Shown: positions 52,455 to 59,474 of the stretch, piece by piece | Numbering within the stretch: position 1 is the stretch's first letter | Layout of the letters: each line of letters opens with the position of its first letter | Translations under genes and position numbers: made by a program | Notes under the pieces: model-generated | Told to the model about the DNA's origin: nothing | Database searches by the model: none | The model's input: the letters and a program-made list of their open reading frames with translations, nothing else | Assembly: GCA_022824615.1 (NCBI GenBank) | Contig: JAJDZM010000225.1 | Coordinates: 1-59,474, forward strand | Source: Candidatus Binatia bacterium | GTDB taxonomy: Bacteria > Desulfobacterota > Binatia > Bin18 | Reading direction: 5' to 3' | DNA length: 59,474 nt

Positions 52455-52628
52455 AGCGCTCTCCTCCGGCTGGTATAACCTTAGCTCCATTATCCAGTTC
52501 GTGGACCAGAAAGATATCCTGGAGCGCTATGCCGGGAAAGAGACCGTCCCCATACATCTTTGCACCTGAGCCTGGGAGTGCTATGCCGTCAGTATTGAAA
52601 CGCATTTTCAGTATGCAGGAGGGGCATT

Positions 52629-53627
52629 ATGGAAAACGGACATACCATTTGTGTCGGAACTGTTGGCGCCGGGGTGTGGTATAGCTCGGACAGTGGCACC
52701 CGTTGGCGGCGGAGTCGCATGAAGCTGCCGTTCCACGCCGAACCTGGGGAAATCCAGATTCGCTCGCTGGTGGTGTCTCCGCACAACCCCAACGTGGTGT
52801 ATGCCGGCTCCGAGGTCGGGCTGTATCGCAGCGAGGACAAAGGGGCGGTTTGGGACCTGATAGAATCACCCGCAGACGGCAAACAAATCTGGTCCATTGC
52901 CGTGCATCCTGACAACCCGGACATCGTTCTTATTGGGACCAAACCGCCGTGTGTCTTTCGCACCAAGGACGATGGTCAGAACTGGGAGGAACTCCCCCTT
53001 AACGCCGCCGAGCGTTGCCTCGCCGGCGCGCCCAAGGTCACCAATCTCCTTTTTGATCCGCGTGACTCCGGCACGGTCTGGGCCAGTGTCGAGATCGACG
53101 GCGTCTATCGGAGTCTCGATGGCGGCGACACCTGGGAGCATCTGCCCGCCCTGGGCGACAGCGAGCTGAACCAGGATATCCACGGTCTGACCATCAGTCC
53201 CGACCCGCACCGAAAAATCATTGCCACCACCCCGGATGGCATCTGGACCAGCACGGACGAAGGCCAGAGCTGGGCGCTGCACGCGTTCCCACGTTTCTCC
53301 GAGCGAGGCATTTCATACTGTCGTGGCGTGGCGCTGAAAGCCGACGACCCCAACGTCATGTTTGTGGGCAATGGCGATTTCATCCCAGGCAAGGTCGGGG
53401 CTATCCAGCGTTCGACCGACGGTGGGCAAACCTGGCAGTCCGCCCCGTTACCCGTGGTGCCAAACTCGACCATGTACTGGTTTGCCACGCATCCGGCGGA
53501 CCCCGACTTTATCGTGGCCAACAGCCTGCACGGCTATGTCTACACCAGTCAGGACGGCGGAGCGTCGTGGACCAAATCGGAACGAGAGTTCGGTGAGGTC
53601 CGGGCCTTGGCCTGGGTGCCAAACTAA
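52629..53627 (+). CDS. BNR/sortilin-like beta-propeller protein
   Basis: 332 residues with at least five Asp-box-like repeats (YSSDSGTRWRR, YRSEDKGAVWD, FRTKDDGQNWEE, YRSLDGGDTWEH, QRSTDGGQTWQS, YTSQDGGASWTK), each with S-x-D-x-G-x-x-W. This is the glycoside-hydrolase/VPS10-like propeller of the BNR family. There is no signal peptide, so it acts in the cytoplasm or through an unseen export route. No sialidase Arg-triad or catalytic residues are obvious. Confidence 0.9.
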   Translation: MENGHTICVGTVGAGVWYSSDSGTRWRRSRMKLPFHAEPGEIQIRSLVVSPHNPNVVYAGSEVGLYRSEDKGAVWDLIESPADGKQIWSIAVHPDNPDIVLIGTKPPCVFRTKDDGQNWEELPLNAAERCLAGAPKVTNLLFDPRDSGTVWASVEIDGVYRSLDGGDTWEHLPALGDSELNQDIHGLTISPDPHRKIIATTPDGIWTSTDEGQSWALHAFPRFSERGISYCRGVALKADDPNVMFVGNGDFIPGKVGAIQRSTDGGQTWQSAPLPVVPNSTMYWFATHPADPDFIVANSLHGYVYTSQDGGASWTKSEREFGEVRALAWVPN

Positions 53628-53632
53628 CAAGT

Positions 53633-53670
53633 CCCCTCTCCCCTGGTGGGAGAGGGCCAGGGTGAGGGGG
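53633..53670 (+). repeat. Palindromic intergenic repeat, family A copy 2
   Basis: CCCCTCTCCCCTGGTGGG followed by AGAGGGCCAGGGTGAGGGGG, 6 bp after the propeller stop codon. Can fold into a stem, so it may also end transcription. Confidence 0.8.
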
Positions 53671-53717
53671 ATAGTCTCGCGGGTGCAGCCCATGCACCTC
53701 TGCCGCCAGCGCGCCCC

Positions 53718-53737
53718 CCATCCCCTCTTGGGAGGGG
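53718..53737 (+). repeat. Palindromic intergenic repeat, family B copy 2
   Basis: Identical over 20 bp to the complement of 24876-24895. It is followed by a second palindrome (GGCCGAAGGCC), giving a compound hairpin at the end of the CARF-type regulator gene. Confidence 0.75.
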
Positions 53738-53763
53738 TGGCCGAAGGCCGGGGTGGGTTGCCC

Positions 53764-55263
53764 TTACCCGACTCCATATTTTTTCATCCAGTTGGTAAAC
53801 GTCTGGTAGTTCGGCAGGCCGACCAGTTTGCAGGCCGCGGACTTATTGCTCCGAGCCTCGCTGTACGCCCGGCTCAGATAATGTCGTGCTACCTCGGCCA
53901 GCAGGTCGGGCAGATCGAATCCATCGCCCAGGCTGCGGTTCAGTACCGACTCGGAAGCAGGGAGCTCTTTTCTGACCGGAAAGAGCGCCGCCTGAATGTC
54001 CTGCGCGTTAATGACTTGTGTCACGGCCCAGATGGCAGCCCGAGATAGGGTGTTGGACAGCTCACGGACATTTCCCGGCCAGGGGTGTTGGAGGAGAAGA
54101 TTTCTTGCCTCAACAGACAATTGTTTGTGAACCCACCCGGGCTGCCGCGCACAGTCGGTATTGATTTTCTCCAACACGTGATCAATCAGTAGGCCCACGT
54201 CCCCGGTTCGCTCGCGCAGAGCCGGCAGGCGTAGCACGCCGACTGCCAGCCGGTGGAACAGGTCTTCTCGGAAGCGTTGTCCGGCAACTTCATCCCGAAG
54301 GTTGCGATTGGTGGCGGCAATGACTCGAATGTCTATCTTCCTGGGCTTGGTCGAACCGATCCGTTGGACCGTGCCTTCCTGAAGACAGCGCAGCAGCTTG
54401 ACCTGGGCGGCCAGCGGAAGCTCGCCGATTTCATCCAGAAACAGGGTACCGGTATGCGCGGCTTCCAAATAACCGGCTTTGGCCTCGGCTCCGGTGAAGG
54501 CTCCTTTGGTAGTGCCGAAAAACTCGGCTTCGACCAACTCACCCGGAATCGCTCCGCAGTTGACCTCGATGAACGGCCGTCCGGCCCTGTGGCTGGACGC
54601 ATGAATCGCTCGCGCGAACAGTTCTTTGCCGGTGCCAGACTCGCCCTGAATCAACACCGGCACATCGTGCACGGCCAGTCGTCTGGCTCGGGCAATCTCT
54701 GTTTTCACTGCCTGACAGCGATGGATGATTGCCCCAAATTCCGGGGCTTCCGCCGGTAGCCCTTGCGTGAGGCGGACAATCTGGTCAGCATTGATCTGCG
54801 GCAGGTATTCAGCCGCAAGGTCGAATGGAAACGAGACGGTCCGGACACCGTCCTGCACGGACGACTCTATGAGTTCCGCAGGATGGGTGGTTTTGGCCAG
54901 CACGATCCACACCGCAGCCATAGCCGGGGTGCCCGGACTGAGATGATACACGAACCGGGCAGAGCCGTTTGCCTTGTCGCGCAGACTATTGAGCACCGCT
55001 ACAGCGGCTTCATAGATTTCGTCGAATCGGGTAGGGCTGCTCAGAGAGACTGTGTGAAGGGTAGCCTTGATCCTGCACCGCTCGTTCAGCCATGTGCGGT
55101 AAGTCTGTGACTGATGAGGCGCATGGTCGGTCAGGAGATGGACAGTATCAAACTCCCGTGCCTGCACAGCCTGTCCGATGGGGCCGAGTTCACCGTCCAA
55201 TTCGTTACCGGAAGCCCGCAAATCCGTATTGCCCAGCCAGGCGACAAGAACACATTGAGACAT
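53764..55263 (-). CDS. RtcR-like sigma-54 activator with CARF-type sensor domain
   Basis: 499 residues. Residues 1-175 form a Rossmann-like CARF-type domain: VLVAWLGNTDL start, then YHLSPGTPAMAAVWIVLAK...ELIESS, which parallels ITTGTHVAQICWFLLAE...LIQSS in RtcR. The central AAA+ domain has Walker A GESGTGKE, the sigma-54-contact GAFTGA and Walker B LFLDEIGE. The C-terminus is a Fis-like helix-turn-helix (LVGLPNYQTFTNWMKKYG). RtcR senses 2',3'-cyclic RNA ends and drives RNA-repair genes. Here the neighbouring divergent operon is ATPase/effector genes. Start ATG 55263 is chosen because the domain begins there; no strong ribosome site precedes it. Confidence 0.85.
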   Translation of the reverse strand: MSQCVLVAWLGNTDLRASGNELDGELGPIGQAVQAREFDTVHLLTDHAPHQSQTYRTWLNERCRIKATLHTVSLSSPTRFDEIYEAAVAVLNSLRDKANGSARFVYHLSPGTPAMAAVWIVLAKTTHPAELIESSVQDGVRTVSFPFDLAAEYLPQINADQIVRLTQGLPAEAPEFGAIIHRCQAVKTEIARARRLAVHDVPVLIQGESGTGKELFARAIHASSHRAGRPFIEVNCGAIPGELVEAEFFGTTKGAFTGAEAKAGYLEAAHTGTLFLDEIGELPLAAQVKLLRCLQEGTVQRIGSTKPRKIDIRVIAATNRNLRDEVAGQRFREDLFHRLAVGVLRLPALRERTGDVGLLIDHVLEKINTDCARQPGWVHKQLSVEARNLLLQHPWPGNVRELSNTLSRAAIWAVTQVINAQDIQAALFPVRKELPASESVLNRSLGDGFDLPDLLAEVARHYLSRAYSEARSNKSAACKLVGLPNYQTFTNWMKKYGVG

Positions 55264-55348
55264 GGCCTGTTCATACAAGATTTCTTGTTCCATGCAAAGT
55301 TTTGTGTGACCCAATTCCCTCCTTTTCCCGGAGAGAGGCATGTTTTTT

Positions 55349-55385
55349 CCCTCTCCCCTGGAGGGAGAGGGCTAGGGTGAGGGGG
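55349..55385 (+). repeat. Palindromic intergenic repeat, family A copy 3
   Basis: CCCTCTCCCCTGGAGGGAG followed by AGGGCTAGGGTGAGGGGG, in the divergent region between the CARF-type regulator and its likely target operon. Confidence 0.8.
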
Positions 55386-55482
55386 AAATGCAAACTGAAT
55401 CACTGCCCAAAAATGGAGTTCAATAGCCAAGCGTCGTTAATTTCCGTACAGTGGGGCCGTTCAATGCAAGGCGGTACCATCG

Positions 55483-55498
55483 TGGCACGGGAGTTGCA
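55483..55498 (+). promoter_or_regulatory. Sigma-54 (-24/-12) promoter of the ATPase/effector operon
   Basis: TGGCAC (55483-55488), 5-bp spacer, TTGCA (55494-55498): a full match to the sigma-54 consensus TGGCAC-N5-TTGC(A/T), with exactly 10 bp between the GG and GC. It is 47 bp before the ATPase ATG (55546). Two copies of GTTCAAT at 55418 and 55459 (41 bp apart) upstream could be activator sites; that is speculative. A sigma-54 activator gene is the divergent neighbour. Confidence 0.88.
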
Positions 55499-55545
55499 CT
55501 ATCCTCTAAGCAGAAAGCTGAACAACGGAACCGGAGAACAAGAAC

Positions 55546-57306
55546 ATGCTGCGTGAGTACCGGCTGACCAACTTCAAAGCCTTCGGCGAAACCGTCACCA
55601 TCCCCATTCGCCCCCTCACGCTTATCTTTGGTGCAAACTCGTCCGGCAAAAGCTCGATCTTCCAGTCGTTGTTGCTCCTGAAGCAGACACTTGAAGAAGC
55701 CAAAAACCCGAAGACTGCTCTACTCCCCAAAGGTAGCTTGGTTGATTTGGGGACGTATTCTGACTTCGTTCATGGTCATGACACCACTCTAAATTTCGAG
55801 GTTGACGCGCTGTTCGATGACGTGGAGAACTCAAATCTACATATTGAGTTTCGTTATGATAAAAAGCTCAAGAACCCGGGTCGGGTCATAACTTTGAGAG
55901 GAGATAGTTACCAGAATCGAAATGATGCGCGACCTGCAATTTCATGGTCACTGAAGTTATTTGAACGGAATGACAAGGGAGCTTTTAAGTCTATCATTGA
56001 ACCGGCCAAAGAGGAGACGGACAAAGAGCAAGCTGAATACACTAGGAGCGTTATCAGGAGATCGGTGCCGGATAGAGTGAAAGCTGAAGATGCGCTGGCT
56101 AAACTGGATAAAGAATATGCTCAGGAGGTTGAGGCCCTGTGGGCGAAAGAGTCAGAGTTGGTAGGAGCCGATAGTAAAAGTTTTGGTATGTTTCAGGTTG
56201 ACTTTGGGCCGGATTCTGCGCGCTGTTGGTGGGATAAAATTAAAAAATCCCTTGAAGCAGAATTTATTGGGAAGGCGTATGCCGTGGACTTTGATGAAGA
56301 GTCGTATAACCCTGAAGATTTCTTTCGGGATTTTTTAGCTGACTATCCACTAGATCAGATTGTTCAATCCTTGAGAACAGGTGTTGTCTTCGATCTTCGC
56401 CGTACTAATTTTTCACCAACCGATATTAAGGGACTCTCAGAATTTCTAGGAGTCCCAGGAGAGGATAACATTTTTCGAGCAGAATCGTACGGTTGGACGA
56501 CATGGCAAACAGAGGAGTACCCATTTAGGAAAGAGGGTGAGTCCTATAGGCAGTCTCTTGGAGCTTATGTCCTCCCTCCAATGTTCCTTCCCGTCTGTTC
56601 AAAATTTAGTGATACCCTCAAAAATCTCCTGTACCTGGGGCCTTTGCGGAGTCAGCCGGAACGCTATTACACATTCAGTGGCGACACGACTGACTATGTT
56701 GGCCAATCAGGCGAATACCTGTCTTCTCTCCTTTTCGAGGATCAGGAATTAGTAGAACAAATTAACAGCGACCTGGAACGGCTTGGCGTAAAATACCAAG
56801 TAAAACTTGACAAACTGCAATACGAAGACAAGAGCCCAAGCAACGTATTTTCCCTTCGCTTAGTTGATACGGAAACCAAGACAGATGCTAGCCTGCGGGA
56901 TGTCGGCTTCGGCATCAGTCAAGTCCTGCCTATCGTCGTGCAAAGTCGACTTTCCGAAAAGAAGACGCTGTTAATTGAACAACCGGAAATCCATCTTCAC
57001 CCCGCTCATCAGGCCGAACTCGGAGACTTGTTTATCAGGTCTGCTAAGGAACGGGGCAACACCCTTCTTTTGGAGACGCATAGCGAACATCTGCTACTGA
57101 GAATCATGCGACGGATGCGTGAGACGAGTACGGGCAAACTCTCCGAAGGTGCCATTGCAGTCCGACCGGAGGACGTAATGGTGCTCTTTGTAGAGTCAGA
57201 CGGCTCGCAGAGCGTCGTTCGCGAGATGCCGCTCGACGAGCGTGGCGAGCTTGTGAAGGCGTGGCCGGGCGGATTTTTCGAGGAAGGCTTGCGAGAAATC
57301 TTCTGA
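55546..57306 (+). CDS. AAA/ABC-type ATPase, DUF3696 family
   Basis: 586 residues. The start YRLTNFKAFGETVTIPIRPLTLIFGANSSGKSS has Walker A at 29-37. A long insert (residues ~70-350) is partly coiled coil. The second half has VGFGISQVLPIVVQ (signature), KTLLIEQPEIHLHPAHQAELGDLF (Walker B) and LLETHSEHLLLRIMRRMRE (sensor), and ends DERGELVKAWPGGFFEEGLREIF, the DUF3696 terminus. These ATPases resemble the RecF/OLD group of defense systems. ATG after CCGGAGAACAAGAAC, downstream of the sigma-54 promoter. Its stop overlaps the next start (TGATG). AT-richer than neighbours. Confidence 0.88.
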   Translation: MLREYRLTNFKAFGETVTIPIRPLTLIFGANSSGKSSIFQSLLLLKQTLEEAKNPKTALLPKGSLVDLGTYSDFVHGHDTTLNFEVDALFDDVENSNLHIEFRYDKKLKNPGRVITLRGDSYQNRNDARPAISWSLKLFERNDKGAFKSIIEPAKEETDKEQAEYTRSVIRRSVPDRVKAEDALAKLDKEYAQEVEALWAKESELVGADSKSFGMFQVDFGPDSARCWWDKIKKSLEAEFIGKAYAVDFDEESYNPEDFFRDFLADYPLDQIVQSLRTGVVFDLRRTNFSPTDIKGLSEFLGVPGEDNIFRAESYGWTTWQTEEYPFRKEGESYRQSLGAYVLPPMFLPVCSKFSDTLKNLLYLGPLRSQPERYYTFSGDTTDYVGQSGEYLSSLLFEDQELVEQINSDLERLGVKYQVKLDKLQYEDKSPSNVFSLRLVDTETKTDASLRDVGFGISQVLPIVVQSRLSEKKTLLIEQPEIHLHPAHQAELGDLFIRSAKERGNTLLLETHSEHLLLRIMRRMRETSTGKLSEGAIAVRPEDVMVLFVESDGSQSVVREMPLDERGELVKAWPGGFFEEGLREIF

Positions 57307-58244
57307 TGTCCCTGCTGGCCGACTACGCGCTCACGCCGGATGTTTTCGACCTGACTTCGTACTCGAACGAGGACGCCTGCCGCGCATACATCGAGCTTAT
57401 TCGAGAACCGCTCCTCACCGAAGGGCTCGTTCGAGACCTTCGGAAGGGGGAGTGGAGGCGGCTTTTCAATGACGACCGTCGTCCCTGGCATCAACGAGGC
57501 AAAGAACTCGTTAAGAAGCTATTCACCCAACAGCGACTGATCGAATTTGGGCCTGCCTTGAGCAACAGACCCGTCGAAGACCAAGATTGGTGCGTCGAGG
57601 CGCTTGCTACTCACCAACTGTTCCGATTTACGGGTGGAATAATCTCGACCGAAGCGGTCAAGAACGCATATCCTGATGAGCCGCTTGTTGCCAGAATTGA
57701 CCGACTTGGGAGCGCGCAGTGGTGGGCGTCACGAAGTCCGTCTGTCCGTCCGTATCGCACGACCGAGGACTACAAGGAACATCTTGACTTGGTTCTGCGC
57801 CACTCCAACTCGCTCCTGTTCATTGATCCTTACCTTGATCCCACGAAACGACAATATCAGAGGTTTCACGAACTCCTTGTCCACGCGGGCAACCGCACCC
57901 CATCGCCGCTAATTGAAATTCACCGAGTGTGGTACGAAGGATCAGGGCCGGGCCAAAGGGATGTTCGAGAAAGTCTGGTGTCGAATTTTCGAGAGAGACT
58001 CGAAAGTCCTCTGTGTTCTGCTGGTCTTCAAATCGAAGTCTTTGTTTGGGACGACTTCCACGATCGCTACCTGATTAGCAATCTGATGGGGATATCACTA
58101 CCCAACGGCTTTGATACCACGGCGAAGCCGAACGACCGTACTACCTGGAATCGCCTTGGACGCGACGACCGGGACGACGTCCAGCGCGAGTTCGACAAGG
58201 CCAGCAAGCGACACACACTACATAGGCAGTTCACGATTCCGTAG
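57306..58244 (+). CDS. Putative effector with PLD-like FHDRYLI motif, coupled to DUF3696 ATPase
   Basis: 312 residues from ATG at 57306 (overlap TGATG). N-terminal 120 residues are helical and unrecognised. Middle: LFIDPYLDPTKR (170-182), IEIHRVWYEGSG, then VFVWDDFHDRYLISNLMGISLPNGFD (~246-270). FHDRYLI followed by a glycine-rich GISLPNGFD strand is like the H-x-K/R-x-x-x-D core of phospholipase-D-type nucleases, with Arg in place of Lys. The C-terminal RREFDKASKRHTLHRQFT is basic. It is translationally coupled to the ATPase, and probably its effector. Catalysis is unproven. Confidence 0.6.
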   Translation: MSLLADYALTPDVFDLTSYSNEDACRAYIELIREPLLTEGLVRDLRKGEWRRLFNDDRRPWHQRGKELVKKLFTQQRLIEFGPALSNRPVEDQDWCVEALATHQLFRFTGGIISTEAVKNAYPDEPLVARIDRLGSAQWWASRSPSVRPYRTTEDYKEHLDLVLRHSNSLLFIDPYLDPTKRQYQRFHELLVHAGNRTPSPLIEIHRVWYEGSGPGQRDVRESLVSNFRERLESPLCSAGLQIEVFVWDDFHDRYLISNLMGISLPNGFDTTAKPNDRTTWNRLGRDDRDDVQREFDKASKRHTLHRQFTIP

Positions 58245-58278
58245 TGCCAAGTTGCTGATAGAGAAACGGAGCGAACAC

Positions 58279-58740
58279 TCACAACAGCCGAAACTGCCGC
58301 AATACATCTGCTACCCGTTCGTCGCTCTTGCCCAGGGAGCGGAAGGCTTCGAGCAGGGAGTGCAGGCTCTCGCGGTCACGGGCTAACTCTTCTTCCATGG
58401 CCTGCACCTTGCTCTCGAACGGTCGGACCATCGTCCGGCGGTCCCACAGGGCAAAGCCAATCGTCACCGCCACGAGGGCGGTAAAGGCTCCGAGAATCCC
58501 GAGCATGAGTTGAGACAGGCGGTCAAACTGCGCATTCATATCTTGTCGAAGTTGAGCAATGGTGGCAGTGTTGGCGTCGATTTTTGCCACCAAGTGGCTT
58601 TGCCCTGCTTCCAGCTTTGTCAAGCGTTCAATGATCTCCCGGTCGGAGAGGGGCGGGGCGGTCTCAAGGGCTTCCACCTTGATTGGACCTAGCAGGGCCA
58701 GGAACATAAGGAGGGCTGCCGTTTCGCCAAATCTCAGCAT
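58279..58740 (-). CDS. Membrane-anchored coiled-coil protein of unknown function
   Basis: 153 residues from ATG at 58740; an in-frame TTG at 58776 is possible. Residues 1-24 are a hydrophobic signal or anchor. Residues 30-75 form a coiled coil (REIIERLTKLEAGQSHLVAKIDANTATIAQLRQDM), followed by a transmembrane segment LMLGILGAFTALVAVTIGFALW and a second charged helix. Not recognised; similar to bacterial LemA-like/DUF-type membrane coiled coils only in shape. Converges with the effector gene after a 34-bp gap. Confidence 0.65.
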   Translation of the reverse strand: MLRFGETAALLMFLALLGPIKVEALETAPPLSDREIIERLTKLEAGQSHLVAKIDANTATIAQLRQDMNAQFDRLSQLMLGILGAFTALVAVTIGFALWDRRTMVRPFESKVQAMEEELARDRESLHSLLEAFRSLGKSDERVADVLRQFRLL

Positions 58741-58798
58741 AATATTTATGAAACGGGACTGAGGGGGAGAAGTCAACCGGCGATCGTGCCTCCACTCT

Positions 58799-58837
58799 CC
58801 CCCTCACCCCATCCCTCTCCCTCCAGGGGAGAGGGAG
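58799..58837 (-). repeat. Palindromic intergenic repeat, family A copy 4 (inverted)
   Basis: On the minus strand CTCCCTCTCCCCTGGAGGG then AGAGGGATGGGGTGAGGGGG, 86 bp before the last gene of the window. Confidence 0.75.
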
Positions 58838-58923
58838 CGGTATACCAACCGGCGGCTCGCCCAAGCTTGTATAGGGACCGAGAAGCGCATATGAAGTGAC
58901 GGGTACAAAAAACGGAGGAAGAC

Positions 58924-59474
58924 ATGCAGGCAGCGAGCGATGTGACAACGAGCGATTATGGGACCGCTGAATCGGCCATGCAGGCGTATCTGCGCGAAGG
59001 GGAGAAACGGGCCTATGCGCTCGATAATCGTGGCCCGATTCGTTTTCACGCCGATGGCAGGGTCCACACCGACATTCTTGATGCCTATTGGAAATATGGC
59101 TTCTATGTCTTCGAAGGGGTGCTCAAGCAAGAGGAACTGAACGATATCGAAGCCGACCTGTTCGACATCATGGAACGTCTCCCGACCGAGCGGGGCTCTG
59201 CGGTCGATGCTCAGGGGCGTCCGGCCTTGGGGGCTGATTGTGAGGCGCGGACGCTGTTCTGGTCCAAACCGCTCGGCGACCCTTTTGGCGGGACCGATCT
59301 CGCCAACGGTCGCCATCCGGTCAAAATGCTGGAGCCCACCCCGGCTACCGGTCTGCCCCAGGAAGTAGTCTATCTCATCATCGGCTCGCTTCAATTTTCC
59401 GAAGCCAGCCTCCGCACCTATGCCCATCCGCAGCTCCTGGCCGTGGCGGCAGCCGTCAACGGTGAGGATTTTGT
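58924..59474 (+). CDS. Phytanoyl-CoA dioxygenase (PhyH)-like protein, 3' truncated
   Basis: The frame is open from ATG at 58924 (GGAGGAAGAC leader) to the window end, 183 codons. The segment DAYWKYGFYVFEGVLKQEELNDIEADLFDIMERLP is the PhyH N-terminal pattern. These are Fe(II)/2-oxoglutarate oxygenases of the double-stranded beta-helix fold. The HxD...H iron ligands lie beyond the window, so function cannot be narrowed. A family-A palindrome precedes it. Confidence 0.8.
   Translation, partial: MQAASDVTTSDYGTAESAMQAYLREGEKRAYALDNRGPIRFHADGRVHTDILDAYWKYGFYVFEGVLKQEELNDIEADLFDIMERLPTERGSAVDAQGRPALGADCEARTLFWSKPLGDPFGGTDLANGRHPVKMLEPTPATGLPQEVVYLIIGSLQFSEASLRTYAHPQLLAVAAAVNGEDF

Noticed and set aside
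53764..55263. A CRISPR-Cas or cyclic-oligonucleotide signalling locus, suggested by the CARF-type domain
   Set aside because: No repeat-spacer array, Cas10, other cas gene or HEPN effector is present. The closest architecture is RtcR, which senses RNA ends.
1..59474. tRNA, rRNA, prophage structural genes or a plasmid origin
   Set aside because: No cloverleaf-like sequence, rRNA segment, capsid, tail or replication-initiator gene was seen in any gap or frame.

Overview
The window is bacterial chromosomal DNA with moderately high GC and dense coding: about 51 intact or partial protein genes, two broken loci, one transposon-like element, and no tRNA, rRNA or CRISPR array that I can see. The gene content points to a metabolically versatile, uncultured Gram-negative bacterium, for example a deltaproteobacterial, Tectomicrobia or Binatota-like lineage. 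It includes luciferase-like flavin monooxygenases, a CaiB-type CoA-transferase, amidohydrolases, a tungsten/molybdenum aldehyde ferredoxin oxidoreductase, a molybdenum hydroxylase, a DUF1329 protein and a phytanoyl-CoA-dioxygenase-like protein. The lineage is inference; no phylogenetic marker is complete here.

Layout. 1-8.2 kb: NAD kinase 3' end, a PDZ protein, an HSL-type esterase, a Bax-inhibitor-1 protein, then a minus-strand run of EamA transporter, LigB-type dioxygenase, lipoprotein, and aldehyde ferredoxin oxidoreductase with its four-cluster ferredoxin partner. 8.24-10.89 kb: an IS1-family transposase (frameshifted) and a toxin-antitoxin pair plus two small genes, all enclosed by a perfect 21-bp inverted repeat. 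10.9-17.8 kb: Uma2 nuclease, mono-cluster ferredoxin, macro-domain protein, DUF1329 protein, and a three-subunit molybdenum hydroxylase. 17.8-21.4 kb: a visibly GC-richer stretch with a methyltransferase and an amine oxidase, then a glyoxalase-fold protein and a broken VapBC pair. 21.4-26.2 kb: hydrolase, flavin monooxygenase, an unusual nitrile hydratase alpha/beta-domain fusion, and a CoA-transferase.

26.3-30.1 kb is an AT-richer, tightly overlapping four-gene cassette (small protein, SMC/Rad50-like ATPase with a zinc hook, nuclease-like protein, DUF4238 protein) that looks like an anti-phage or anti-plasmid system. 30.1-36 kb is a minus-strand catabolic run (monooxygenase, SDR, two SnoaL-like proteins, hydrolase, molybdopterin oxidoreductase). 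36.2-40 kb is a plus-strand operon of a monooxygenase, two 3-hydroxyanthranilate-dioxygenase-like cupins and an aldehyde dehydrogenase. A nuclease-like/PIN pair follows at 40.1-41.2 kb, then gamma-glutamyltransferase, a LarA-like protein, amidohydrolases, a secreted SGNH hydrolase with two tandem repeats, a ThuA-like protein and a beta-propeller protein.

53.7-58.2 kb is the most striking locus. An RtcR-like sigma-54 activator with an N-terminal CARF-type sensor lies divergent from a two-gene operon (DUF3696 ATPase plus a protein with PLD-like motifs). That operon is preceded by a near-perfect -24/-12 sigma-54 promoter. I read it as an inducible defense or stress module in which a nucleotide or RNA-end signal sensed by the CARF domain switches on the ATPase/effector pair. 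The window ends inside a phytanoyl-CoA-dioxygenase-like gene. Copies of at least two short palindromic intergenic repeat families are scattered through the window.
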